NCBI GenBank assembly: GCA_037833965.1
Contig: AP031355.1
Coordinates: 30,715,501-30,779,500 of the forward strand
From: Marchantia polymorpha subsp. ruderalis
Taxonomy: Eukaryota > Streptophyta > Marchantiopsida > Marchantiales > Marchantiaceae
Length of the DNA stretch: 64,000 bases
Direction of reading: 5' to 3'
The notes under the pieces were generated by a model. That model saw nothing but the letters and a program-made list of their open reading frames with translations, had not been told where the DNA came from and did no database searches. Positions 21,010-32,506 of the stretch are shown here, piece by piece; position 1 is the stretch's first letter; the number at the start of each line of letters is the position of its first letter. The position numbers and the translations under genes were made by a program.

Positions 21010-22254
21010 TCACAAACTCTTGGCAATGTCGTTCTGTCTTGTAGACAACTCTTTTGCAGTTTTACCTCCAGTTGTCATTGAAATTTGAAATTCTCTTGCA
21101 ATCTCCTCTTTGAAGTACTCCAATGTTTCTTGAGAGTTGTCTTCAATTCCAGCAAGGCTATGTAGAGCATGGTTAGTCACCGCAAGCTTCTCTTGTCTCG
21201 CAGGACCCGAAGGTGTCATAAGTGACAATCCATTGTGCACTTCATCTGATGCCTCTTGCAACCACTTTGTTTTCCATAAGTTATCTCCGAGGATGATACA
21301 CATGTTATGTAACACAAGTCAAGTACTCATCAACTCAGGCATGTTCTTCAGTTTCACATCAACTCATTTTAACAATATTCGTCACATATCCTTAAGCATT
21401 CCAAATGCTTGCTCAATGCACATAGGAGTGGAACTCTAAACAAAGTTCCAGTTGTATTCCTCTCGAGTTAGTCCGTCTTTGTGACCTCTGAAGGGAGCTA
21501 ACATCCAAGGGCGGCATGGGTAGGACGCATCTCCAACCAAAGCATAAGGCGCAAGCTTTCCAGCTTTGCAAAATTGGCTAATTGCAGTTCTTCCCCATAA
21601 GTTAGCGTCATGCATGGATTTGGCCCATCCTATGTCAAAATTCCAAAATAGGTACTTGCTAGATACAACACCCTGCAATAGTATGGAGTGAAATCCCTTA
21701 CGATTGTAATAATCAGCAGCATGTAGACTAAGTGCCACATTTGGTATGTGAGAATCATCCACCGCATCAACCACATACGGTATTCCATGAATATCTTCAA
21801 ACTCTCTAGCAAATTTATCCATAGTGGTGGTGGAAGGCCACCGAATGAAGCTCTTGAGAAGTAGCAATTTCACAGCATGAGTGAACTGATTAACAGCCTG
21901 TTGACCAATCCTAAATAAATCCGCAATGCTTTGCATGCAGTTACTTGTGGCCAATCTTGAGATGGAGACCGTCACCTTCACTTGAACCGGTATAGCCGAG
22001 CGCATGTTGGTATCTTGTCTCTGCAATGAAGGCACAAGATTGAAACACAAGAACTCAAAAGTGGAAACATCCATCCGCATGCAACTCTTGAACTCCCTCG
22101 CATTGAATGATCCGAGTAAGTTTCGATCAAAAAACCCATATTCCCCTAACCTTCTATCATGCGCCCATAAACGTCGAGATCTTGTGACTCTCTCTAGCAT
22201 GAATCTTTGCATCATAATCGATATGCAATAGATTTGTTGCCAGTTCCACATCAA
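21010..22254 (-). pseudogene. PIF/Harbinger (HARBI1-like) DDE transposase, broken
   Basis: This is a minus-strand nuclease of the HARBI1/PIF family. An N-terminal helical region (R-I-G-Q-Q-A-V-N-Q-F) is followed by the three catalytic blocks: V-D-A-V-D-D-S-H-I-P (first Asp), S-M-H-D-A-N-L-W (second Asp) with G-D-A-S-Y-P, and C-I-E-Q-A-F-G-M-L-K (Glu). The Glu block lies just past an in-frame TAG at 21436-21438. Three further in-frame TGA stops follow in the same frame before the C-terminal segment 21010-21315. No frameshift is needed to read through, so the decay is purely by substitution. Read past the stops it would be about 415 codons, normal for the family. Confidence 0.8.
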
Positions 22255-22338
22255 GATGATACTTTGATCTCTATCAAGAGATTACATCGTGCAAAACAGT
22301 GTGAACTGCAATAAAAGAAGAAAAATGAGACTGTGGAC

Positions 22339-25300
22339 TGTAATAACCCACCCAAGGCTAAAACTGCAATATAGTGGTAGAAAGATCGAACCCACAGGGA
22401 CAGAGGTAACACACAGAGTACAAAGTGTCACATTTAACAGACTATTGAAGAGTTTGAATTCTCAGGCGACTGTCACTCCTAGAATTACTCCAAGTGTTCA
22501 CTCGGAGATCACTTGGAGGTCGCACAGTGCAGCGTAGTTCACTCAACACACACACCTGAATCTATAGAAACACAACTCAGAGGTCGGTTAGAACCTCCAC
22601 TTAAGATTTCAGGGGGAAAGTCTCTCGCGAATACACTAAGCGGATCTGCGGATAGTGGCTCCCAACTCCGGCTTTTACAACCCTTCCACTAGTTTCTGCT
22701 AGCACAGGGAACCCGGATTGGACTTCCTACTTCGGATCGAAGTCACTCACACGCGGTGAACAACACACTCAACTCACAAAACGCGCAGAGAACACATGTT
22801 CAACTTAGAGACTCAACTGAGAAAAGATCCAGTAGCACACCATAACAGTCTATTGACGAGTTTAAATTCTTTGGCACAAGTCATTCCCAAAAATACTACA
22901 GGGGTTGCCCTGAAGGCACCTGCTGCAGCGTAACCTGAATTACAACTTACTCGAAGGCTTACTCGAAGTAGCAAAACTTCACTTTGGCATTCAGGGGAAA
23001 AATCCCGAATGAGTACAATCAGGAACAATCACTCGAAAGTGTAAGGGGGAAACTGTTCAAGTATCTAACTAGGAACTAGCTCTGAGCATCGGCAATCACC
23101 AGCAGGTGTAGATCCGAACTACTCAAGTCTCTAACCAGCACACTAGCTCTTAACATTCGGCCGAAGGCCTTCAACTACAAAATGTGGATCGCCAAGTTGT
23201 AGCTCCTCTTGCATGGTGACAGAACTAAGGACACAAACACGCAGAGAAAATGAGTTCCTAATCTGCACTTCCGAAACTGGAAGAATCCCAAGGCAAGACG
23301 CCTTGAACTACTTTATACCTTCTAAGTCCTAACTAACACTACACTTTACTCTACGCTACACTACACACCTGCACGAAACCACGCTATGCTGTTGCACTCT
23401 GCAGTTCCTGTACTTCGCCTTCTGCGCGATGGATTGCCGTGCACTAACTCCCTACCCGACCAGTCTTCAGCTCAACTGCGCAGTCCCAGCCGCCGCAACA
23501 CCGCAGTAACCTCCATCTCGAGGGTGGCCATGGCGTCCCGCGACCTTGACAGAAACGAATCTAACTTCTTCGCCACCCGCCACCGGCTCCGACTGTCACC
23601 CGACATCAAACCCGCCGCACGAAGCTCTAACTCGCGCAGTGTGAGTTTCTCCTGCGCAGCCACTTCCCAAAGGGTGTAACCTCTGAGACAGTGGTTGACT
23701 CGCCTCACCAACTCCTCTCTCGTGCGATCTGCCACCCGCCGGCGATCGTCTTCAACTACTACTAACTGCAACTCTGCATCCGCACGCTGCGCTCTCAATT
23801 CCCCGCGCTCGGATTGCAGTTTGCGGATTAACTCTTCATCCGCCTGGCGTGCGAGCTGACACTGCTCCAGCAACCGTGTCTGCCGCACGAGCTCCTCTGA
23901 CAAAATTTGATTCTTAGTCTGCTCAGAATCCAGCTCATCTGCGAGCTTCGCTTTCTCCTTGGCAAACTCCTTCTTCGCCTCCTCAAACTGATCATCGCGC
24001 ACCTTGTCGACGGCCTTCTGCACCTTCCGCCAAAGAGCAAGGTGGTCCAGCAGGCACGCATTCTTCTCCCGTAGATCTTTAATGTCCCTGTCCAGACGTG
24101 CTAACAACTTGCTGGTGCGGACTTTAGTGCGAGTCCGCCTGCGCACTAACTCAACGTAGGACCTAGGCTGGCGGGGGTCTGCATACTTCGTCACCTTGCG
24201 ATCGAGATACCTCAGCAGAGGTACCACCTGCTCGCAAAGTGCCGCCGTCGGCGTGCCTGCCACCGATTGCTCCTCCTCTTCGCCCGATTCTCCTTCTTCG
24301 TCATCCTCCGAATTGAGGATTTCGGTCGCCACCGAATTCTCTAGTGATTCTCGGGAGTTGGGCTTCGTAGCGTCTGCGTCGTCTGCTGCCGCTGTTGCCT
24401 CATTGCTCCCGGCCAGAATGTCTAAGGCGGTGGGGAATTTTGGTTGTGACAAACTCGCACCGCTCGCCCGTCCTGTTACTACCAACTCCGCATCGCCGAA
24501 GTCGTCCACCGCCGAAGGCGTTTGTGCGGAAGGTGTTTGTGCGGAAGGCAATTGTGCGGATTGCACATGTGCCTCCCCCTTCTGCTTGTCATTCCGCTCC
24601 TTCGATAGGTCCTGCTCCTTCGATAGGTCATGCTCCGAAGGTGCTTCCGCCGAAGGCACATCTGTCGGCAGCGTTTCCACTGAAGGCGGTTGAGCCGAAG
24701 GCGGCTCGCCTGAAGTCCCTTGGGCCGAAGACGCACCTTCCGGCGGACTCACCGCCGAAGGCGCTTGCCACGAGGGCTCCCTACTCGCAATTCCTTGGGC
24801 CGAAGGCCCCAGCCCCGAAGGCGAGTCCGCGTACGGTGCTCGTGCGGAACACCTATCCGTTGCCGACACATTCATCGGTGCCGCGTGTCGTCTCTCTTGG
24901 CCCGAAGGCCGTCTTGCTTCCGCTGAAGGCGTCCGTGCCTTCGGCGTAGAGAGGTCCGCTGATCCCTCTGCAGCCCGTGTGTTCCCATCCTCCTCCGAGG
25001 ATGGTGTCTCCTTCTCTCCGGCGGCACGTCATGTCTCCGCGCTACTTGCAGGCAACACGAGCCTTCGTGCTTTCTGCTTCAGCCGACTGCAGAGCTCCTG
25101 CAGTGGCCGCTTCCGTTTGAGAGCAGCCAAATCGCGATGTTGGCTCTTCTCTACGTCTCCCTTCCATCTCCGTTTCCGCGGCACTCGCGCTGCGAATGAT
25201 TCTCCTCCCGCTCTCGGTTGGGCTGATGGCGTGGAGGCAGGAGTCTCATTCTCGTCGGTGTCAACCTCGACATCCTTCACATAGCGCCTGGGATTGCTGA

Positions 25301-27246
25301 GTGACAGCAATGGAAATTGAACACGCTCGGTCGCGGTTAGACAACCCATCGACCGATAAAAGTTGATCGAGAAGAGGGAGAGGTGATTGATCGATCCCCC
25401 CTTCTCCTCAAACGCATGATGCCGCGTTATCTTTAATAAGATGTGCGCCTAGTGAATCGGAGCTCCGACTAGCGCCAGCTTTACGACGGATACTTGCCAA
25501 GAAGTGATGTATGTGGTCCTGTGCGGCTGCAAGAGTTGGAGAAGTGCTACCGGGACATCTCTGCGGTAGCGATCCTTGTAGTACTGGGTTTTGTACCCGT
25601 TCTTGCTGGACTTGGCACTCTTGAACTGGGTCGCGAAGGAAATCTCCTCCTCCTTCGTGACCTTGATGCTCTCGCTATCGAATATGAGATGTCCGTCCTC
25701 TCCCGCACATCGTCCCAGTACCTGTTCCCAATCTTGGATGGTCCATCGCTCTACGTGTGGTCGAAACCCGCGCGTAGGTTGGTCTCCTTCTGCCATTCGC
25801 GCACCATGTCCTGGCACACGTAATTCCATCCCCACGGGAGGAAATCGAGCTTCATCGCAGACAGCTGGTGTTGGAAAGCACGCAGGCCAATCTGCGGAAT
25901 CTTCTGCGGAATCATCCGCAGCTGAGTTGCTTTCGACATCGCGTTCTTGAAATCGTACTTCGCAAACTCTCCTTCGCTATGCCCAAGCTTCTTGCCCGCG
26001 GCTGCGATTCCTCTGCAAACTCTACTCTCCCTCAATTCCCGCGGTCGCGCACTCGATTCTCTCTCTGCTATGCAAGTCTCTACGCGTTGCCTTCGCGGAA
26101 TTCTCTCTGCCAAAATGTGTGCGGGCGCAGCTCTCACGATAAATCGAAATCGCAAATTCAAGAATGAGTCGCCCGCCTTCGGCTCACAAGATTTCATGGT
26201 CGACACTTGGTCGTGAGTGTCAACTCACTTAATGGCTGCGCCGGCTTGGAAGCGTAACGGCCCTCCTCTCGCACGCTCGACTTCACGCTCCGCCGTTGCG
26301 CGGACTCACACGCTCAAAAATTGAATTTGATTTCTGCCATCGTACTTCGCCGCGGCCTTGTTCGCGCAGCGCCAAAGGCGCGGCGGCGAAAGCTTTCGCC
26401 TCTGACCGACTCGCAACTCTTATCTATCCCACAGTTGACCCGCAGCGCCGAAGGCGTTGACTCCCAGCGCCGAAGGCGGATTTCTTGAAGACGTCCGTCG
26501 ACGTAGGTGCATCGCCGAAGGCGCAGCGCCGAAGGCGATTGTGCCGAAGGCGTTGACCGCAGTCAACGGATATTGTCATGTCTGTCGATCCCTCTTGTCC
26601 CTCCGAAGGCGCTTTTGCCGCCGGAGCTCTGTTCTGTCGAAGGCGCACATGTCCGTACCGCCGAAGGCGTTGCGCCGAAGGCGGACCGTACGGAGTTGCT
26701 ACCCCCGAAGGCGTTTACTTAATCTTGATGTGCTGGCGCCGTTGGCGCCGTACAAAGAAGTTCACACCCGAAGGCGAACATCTAGGGCCGAAGGTGGCTG
26801 AGCCGAAGGCGGCTCGTCCGTCGACCTAGCCCTTCCGCTGAAGGCGCTCCCTCTCCTTGTCTTCCGATCATCATAATTTCTTGATTCCTCATCCGTTCTT
26901 AGCGTTCTTGGTTTTGTTAGAACAAGTGCGTTGAGTTCTTTCCAACGGGACCCTAACCAAGTCAAGGCGTTGTGAATTGAATAAGTTCTGAGGGATTTCC
27001 CTAGCGCCGAAGGCAAATTATGCGCCTTGCGCCAAAAGAAAATCCCTTTCAGAACTGATCGTTCAGGTCGGTGCGCTTGTTCCGGACATTGCGCCCAACT
27101 CCTGAATTATACGAGATCATACGAGACCCGCGATTATCCATCTTCATTCTATTTAAATGTACCGATTACCATTTACACGGCTGCTGCGGTACCGTTTTCC
27201 AAAAAGGTTTTTAATTCCGCATAAAAACAAAAAGTAGGTGAACACA
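22339..27246 (-). mobile_element. Family R element, copy C
   Basis: The element runs from TGTAATAACCCAC at 22339 to GTAGGTGAACACA at 27246. It is flanked by a perfect 5-bp target duplication TGGAC (22334-22338 and 27247-27251). The reading direction is minus: leader with GCCGAAGGC hairpins at about 26440-27010, coding region at 23361-26206, and 3' modules at 22339-23360. Insertion lies just beyond the PIF transposase start. Confidence 0.92.
23361..26206 (-). pseudogene. Family R gag-like/coiled-coil protein, broken (copy C)
   Basis: The longest intact piece is 23472-24875: Ala/Pro/Ser-rich linker, an acidic patch (E-S-G-E-E-E-E), a conserved block A-L-C-E-Q-V-V-P-L-L-R-Y-L-D, and about 200 residues of coiled coil. 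It ends at a TGA where other copies have CGA (R-S-R-A-E-D-W). The reading frame then resumes to the family stop at 23361. The N-terminal half (25449-26206, and 25029-25349 in another frame) is split by frameshifts near 25800 and 25430. Conserved blocks are P-Q-I-G-L-R-A-F, W-G-W-N-Y-V-C and N-G-Y-K-T. The predicted product is mostly non-enzymatic and probably structural. Confidence 0.8.
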
Positions 27247-27900
27247 TGGACGTCATTGTTCATTGTGAGAATCTATGGAAAGAAAATGAAGATGAATGAT
27301 GATTTAGGATGCAAGAGTCTACCGTGGAAGTGAAGAAAATGAGCATTGAAGTTTATGGATTCGGAGTGAGAGAGAAGAAATGAAAAATTTTGAGGTGATT
27401 GTTTTATCTTCTTCTCAAGAGGTGTACTTTAAATCTTTTCTTTCATTCCTGCCGCTGCCGGCCGTGTGGTAACTGTTAGTAGATAATGTCTAGGTGGATG
27501 AGGGGTGTCTACGAAGATTCTTTTTTTCGCTAGCCAGGAGCTCGTTGCCGGCCGCCGGTAGTGTGGTAAGGGCCTAAGAAATCCTAGATGGCAAAGAAAT
27601 TGGTTTTGGTAAAATATCATGCACTTTCATTAGAACCTTGTTTTCTCGGGATAGATAGATTCCATGTTTATTTTTGCGACTTCTCACATTATTATTACAA
27701 GTACTCTTTCCCACATGATTCAGCAGAGACATGGAAAGTATGCTCTCTCTCTCTCTCGATAGACTAGATACCTGTTGGCAGGTTCTTTGCATTCCGAAGA
27801 CAATGTCGGACGTGTGGTAGAGGTTAGGGAATTATATCCAGATGTACAACTGAGGCTTGCAAAAACCAGGTTATCTCCTACCCATAAGGTTAGGAGTAGG

Positions 27901-27942
27901 ATACTCAGGCCGCTGCCGGTCATGTGGCAGCGGTCTGAGTAT
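27901..27942. other. 17-bp-stem hairpin
   Basis: The arms ATACTCAGGCCGCTGCC and GGCAGCGGTCTGAGTAT pair fully (one G-T wobble) around an 8-base loop. It may be a tiny palindromic insertion or an RNA hairpin. Its function is unknown. Confidence 0.8.
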
Positions 27943-28050
27943 ACTACTCGTAGGCGTTGAGCTTAGATTTGGTTTCTTGCCGATTTCCAATCCCTAATAC
28001 CGGAGGTTCCTTAGGAGAGCCGCATATCTACCATCCTGACCAATTTATAT

Positions 28051-28077
28051 ACAACGAGATCCTAAGGATCTCGTTGT
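28051..28077. other. 27-bp palindrome
   Basis: ACAACGAGATCCT and AGGATCTCGTTGT are perfect complements around a single central base. No flanking gene explains it. Confidence 0.8.
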
Positions 28078-29053
28078 GGAGTCTGTAGAAAAAAGCTCCC
28101 GAATCCTTTAGTATCTAAAAATAAGTCCAGAGAATCATGTATCCCCCTTTAAAACTTTAGTGCAAAATATGTTATAGTTCATCATAGAGTTAAGTATACA
28201 ACGACTGTTAGAAATGTTTATGCCTTGCCGGAGGTAAGACAACGATGAATATGCAGCGAAAGTGTCGTGAGCTAGCTTCTCCCACCAAAACACACGGAAA
28301 TGATTATATTTCATAATAATTATATATAGGCATATGTCTTAATTTTCGTCTCTTTTGACAACTTGATGGATTCTCCAATAGCTTTATTGAATAGTTGACC
28401 TTAGTTACTACCTTTCCGATACTTTAATTACCCCAATAAATTAATCGCTATAATAGACGGTTGTTTTGAATTTTATGTCTTCCTATGTAATGTGACGAGA
28501 AGTGCAAATTTCAGCATGCATACAATGTGTATTTTAACCCGAGTGGCTGCCACGCACTTCATCATATATAACCGGGAATGATAAACGAAAACTATTCTAC
28601 GCACGATGAAGAACTAGAATGGGAATGAGAACAAGGCTTTACTGACTTGTTTCCTGATGAACGCCTTGGGATTCAAGCCCAATGTTAGCCATGCAAATGC
28701 ATAGCAAACACTAAGTGATTTACCTACCCGAAACTATAACCCCTTCTTCCAACTTCTGTACATTGGTCCTGATCTAGTAATTCGTGTCAGACGAGTTCAA
28801 GATATTAGCTAATAATTTTGGGGACTTAAATGTTGCCTTACCTCGACCTTACATCAATAGATCATTTCTCAATTGGTTCATTCGACATCTCTCGTTCAGG
28901 TCCACCAAATTTTTATTATCCATCCCCCTCGAACTTTAAAGATGAATATTCTCTGTTTAAAGTAAGATTTGTACTCAAACTGGATTAATTTCCGTCGTGA
29001 AGTAAAGAAAAACAAATAAATATACTCAAATATATTTCAGGGTTAGGCATGAA

Positions 29054-29140
29054 GGGGCGGTGGCGCAGTTGGTTAGCGCGTCGGTCTCATAGCTAGAGCG
29101 AGTAATCCGGAGGTCGTGAGTTCGAGCCTCACTCGCCCCA
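29054..29140 (+). tRNA. tRNA-Met (CAT), elongator, with 13-bp intron
   Basis: The acceptor stem GGGGCGG pairs with TCGCCCC before discriminator A at 29140. The D-arm is GCGC-AGTTGGTTA-GCGC, and the T-arm GTGAG-TTCGAGC-CTCAC is perfect. The anticodon CAT is at 29088-29090 in the loop CTCATA. A 13-bp intron (29092-29104) follows, and the loop resumes with A-TCCGG. An intron at exactly this place is characteristic of plant elongator tRNA-Met genes. A CTTTTTG tract at 29142-29148 supplies the RNA polymerase III terminator. Confidence 0.95.
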
Positions 29141-30895
29141 CCTTTTTGTCGCAAAAATGCGAGGTGCTGCGACACACTTCTGGGTGAATATCCTAGAGTA
29201 CAGCTTTCGTTTACAGTATCCGCCGTGATACTCGGACAATTGGCACTGAATGGTTATAAATTTAGATTTGCCGTGTCATACTATGAAAGTAGGGGATGAC
29301 GTTTGAAGTATTTTCGAGAGATCACAGCAACTCGGTTCATCTGTTTAGCTATCCACTCGGCCCGCTTTCGACTTTGATTCAAAAAAAGGGTGGAATTCAG
29401 GGTCGATATCGTAAATGTTATAATAGAACAGACCACTTAATATTCTGACTATGTAAAGTTGACAAATATGTACGTATTTGAAGAGAACACACAACTCGCA
29501 TACAATCAAGAACCTCAGAACTAAAAGCAAAGCCAAGTATTTGTTTGAGTTCTCGTCCTTTTTCCTTAGGTTGTGGATGAGTTTACGGCAACACGAACAG
29601 GGAGTGGACACGGTGGAATAGGAAGGCTAGAAGCTTGAGTTGAAGAACAACTTTAGTAGGACAGGACAGTCTACGATTCCACAATGTAAAGTTCATATAA
29701 ATTTCGGTTTGACAGAAGGAGTTCGCAACCAGTTCTTTCCGGCTTCAGACGGTATGACACAGCCTAATGACGTTCTCCTACAGACACTCTACTAACACAT
29801 TTTTGTGCTTGAAACAAAACTCCTGTGAACTTCAAGTCAGCTTTAGGTCTGATTGTCACTCGGAATGAGGGCTGAACGAGGCAAAGTATATGATAGCATA
29901 AGTTATGTCTGATCCCAAGACTATATCAGCTGACCTGCGACATGATGACTATCAAAAACATATTTTTGTGACTTTATTCTCTCAAAAACGTTTAGAATTG
30001 GGATGGCATGATTGATTTGGCCAAATAATTATTTTTTGGTGTGAAAAAATTCAAGGAGAAAAATTATATTATTCAATTGGTGCTCAATAATAATAGAAAG
30101 AATTGGTTTATTTCTTCGGCGTATTAAGTAGCATATATCTTCAAGAAAAGTCTAACTGGGCTGATATGTGGATGGTTGACAAGTTCCTACTTTGAACTCT
30201 TTCTAGAATGTTAAGAAGCTTATCAATAATCAAGTAGCTACTTTGAATAGATAAAATATTATAGTTGATAAGATTACACAAATAATTGTTTAATGGAACA
30301 TAGAGAAATATATATGGTGTAAGAAGAACTATTTGAGTTATCATATTGATAAGAGAAACGGATTCAAGGTAATGTACCCTATAAATTATGTGTCCTTAGG
30401 ATCGATGTTTCAGAAATATTTTAATGAGGTTTGTACTCGTAAAATGTGTGTCTCGTGATTGAGAAATTTCAGGTTCATGATCAAACCGGATAATAATTCA
30501 CGTTAGGAATCTACGATCTATGTATGATTATAAAGATAAACATATGCATTGACAATGTTTCCCAAGTTGAATAAACCCCTCTTTAACGTTACAGTAGCTA
30601 GTTCTTGTGAAACTCTGAATATTTAGTACTAAGTCTTGTTTTGATTGGTCCATTACCTCACAACAATGGACGTTAGCCGAATTCATAACATCAGAATGTG
30701 ATGAACTTATGAACAGACGTTCCACTAACTTCACCTCGAGGTCCCCTTCAGCTTAACTGCTGTCGTGGCAGTTCCACGCTATGGACTGAAAACAGAGCTT
30801 CCAGTATCATCAATGAGCAGAGCTCCAGATTAGTAAGTCTGGGAATCGACATGCTCAGAATCAGAAATCGAGGCTAAGTCGATCGCTGCTTGGCC
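29141..30895. other. Intergenic DNA, nothing recognised
   Basis: It is AT-rich, with short frames on both strands (for example 29345-29611 minus) that contain no known motif. The last part lies just downstream of the phosphatase gene and probably holds its 3' untranslated region. Confidence 0.4.
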
Positions 30896-32488
30896 TCAGA
30901 AAAGGCAGGTTTCGACATCAGTCCAAGTTCGGGCTTCGAACAGGTAGCCCGACATCCTGTAACTTAACATGGAGTTGGACACACGAGCCACGGAAATACG
31001 AGTAGACGCTTCTGCCAGAGGACGAAGTTGGATACCGAAGAGTGCCATGATCCGCCTCATCAGTAAACTTTCTCCGATCACGATTCCGAGATCTGCATCT
31101 AATAATCCCAGAAGATCCGTGTGGCTGTCACCTACATACACCAGAACCGACTTTCCCTCGTCATCCATCTCTTTAGTTGCTGCATGCGGTGCAGGCAGCA
31201 GCCGAGGGCGAGAATCTGGCTGTGATTTTCCTCTGCTAGCAGCAAAGGTCTTCGCGTCTCGGGAGCCCCGGAGAGCTCTCAAAACCTCTTCCTTGTCGAA
31301 GGCATCCACCACCTTACCGTCGATAATCCCCAGCGATCGACCGGCGGAGTCGAACACGAGGTCGTTGCTGTGAATGAACAATTTATCATCCGGCAACTTC
31401 GGCAGCCCTCCCACGATTAAATCTCGGGACCAGTTGGCAGAAACAACGTGAACTGGTGTTCCGCTCTGAGCCAAGCGCTGCAAAACCTTGGAGCAATTGG
31501 CTCTCAGACGGACGCGCACAGCGGCCTCCGCTCGGATCTCTTCTCGGGTAGGTCCGCGCAGAACGCCGAGCGAGTTCACGTCCTGATTGCACATCATCTC
31601 CACCATGGCAAGTTTCGTCAGAGCCATACGAAGCTCCGCTTCTCTGTAAGGGCTTAGTTTCTCGTTTAGCTTCACTCCGTCGGTGATTTTGTTCGACAAA
31701 GCTTTCACTGAGAGTTTCATTTCATGTTCACCTTGAGGGATGAACGAATCACGACCGGATCGCGGCGAGCAAGACGATGCTTCGCAACCTTTATCCGATA
31801 CCTTGTGTTCGGAAAATAAGGTCTGCACGATCGCTCTCGTCCGCTCGGCGTGCCGGCTCAAGGCAGCTTTGTAGTCTCTGAGGAAATCTCCCGGCTGCCA
31901 TGGCACTGCAATGTCCTTACCAGGCCTCTTCAAGGCCGCCACTTCTGCTGCCCGCACTAGGACTTTGCAGGAATCCACGATGGTACAGGTGACGTCATAA
32001 TCTGTTGCGAAGATGATGTTGGACGGATGCCAGGGGCTCCGAGAGTTTTTGGCTTGCCCAGATATGGTCAGATTCTCCCTGGAAGCTGTGTTTGGCGAGA
32101 CATCACGACGGTTCTTTCCCGACGACTGAGGGAGGAGATTTGTCAAAATTGCCTCCAGATAGTCAAGCAAGCGTCGACAACTATTTGGGGTCTCTAGCGC
32201 TTGACTCTTGCTCCGTAATTTTGTTCTGGACTGGCCCGAAGGCCTTGCTATCCACCCAGCGGAGATGAATTGTAATGTTGAGTTGCAAGCACTGTGTGAT
32301 TTTTCTCTAATTGCGAGGGCACCTTCAGCAGTTTGGTCACACGGCAAGTTGAACCCTTTATCGCAGATTGGGTCACGATCGAGTAAACCTGGGCACTTGT
32401 TTCTTCCCTGAGAGGACAAAGGCTGGAAGTTTGCTAAATTGGTAAAAATTGCCAGTGATGTCGGAGTAGCAGCATTGACGGTCAACAT
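30896..32488 (-). CDS. HAD-family phosphatase, TH2 C-terminal domain type
   Basis: This is an intronless 530-codon frame from the ATG at 32488. An in-frame TGA lies shortly upstream, and the six earlier codons begin with TTG. Residues about 158-520 match the C-terminal haloacid-dehalogenase phosphatase domain of plant TH2, the enzyme that dephosphorylates thiamine monophosphate in mitochondria. Visible motifs are F-A-T-D-Y-D-V-T-C-T (nucleophile Asp about 163 and general acid Asp about 165), V-H-V-V-S-A-N-W (motif II Ser about 351), and V-Y-V-G-D-S-H-T-D-L (acidic motif about 453-458). D-A-D-L-G-I-V-I-G and F-G-I-Q-L-R-P-L follow. The TenA thiaminase-like domain that precedes it in flowering-plant TH2 is absent. 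Instead there are about 155 unconserved residues, perhaps partly an organelle-targeting sequence. Thiamine monophosphate is the likely substrate by homology. An upstream exon cannot be excluded. Confidence 0.85.
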   Translation of the reverse strand: MLTVNAATPTSLAIFTNLANFQPLSSQGRNKCPGLLDRDPICDKGFNLPCDQTAEGALAIREKSHSACNSTLQFISAGWIARPSGQSRTKLRSKSQALETPNSCRRLLDYLEAILTNLLPQSSGKNRRDVSPNTASRENLTISGQAKNSRSPWHPSNIIFATDYDVTCTIVDSCKVLVRAAEVAALKRPGKDIAVPWQPGDFLRDYKAALSRHAERTRAIVQTLFSEHKVSDKGCEASSCSPRSGRDSFIPQGEHEMKLSVKALSNKITDGVKLNEKLSPYREAELRMALTKLAMVEMMCNQDVNSLGVLRGPTREEIRAEAAVRVRLRANCSKVLQRLAQSGTPVHVVSANWSRDLIVGGLPKLPDDKLFIHSNDLVFDSAGRSLGIIDGKVVDAFDKEEVLRALRGSRDAKTFAASRGKSQPDSRPRLLPAPHAATKEMDDEGKSVLVYVGDSHTDLLGLLDADLGIVIGESLLMRRIMALFGIQLRPLAEASTRISVARVSNSMLSYRMSGYLFEARTWTDVETCLF

Positions 32489-32506
32489 TCTTGCATCAGG
32501 AATCAA

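Larger units (their letters stand above)
27252..29053. other. Intergenic DNA with short hairpins
   Basis: There is no credible gene. The only structure I see is a set of related GC-rich GCCGGCCGTGTGGTAA-like patches (about 27450, 27550 and 27910), a 42-bp hairpin at 27901-27942, and a near-perfect palindrome at 28051-28077. Confidence 0.5.

Noticed and set aside
22339-27246. Typical LTR retrotransposon with two LTRs
   Set aside because: I compared the two ends and found only ~13-bp inverted termini, no direct repeats of LTR size, and no polymerase frame.
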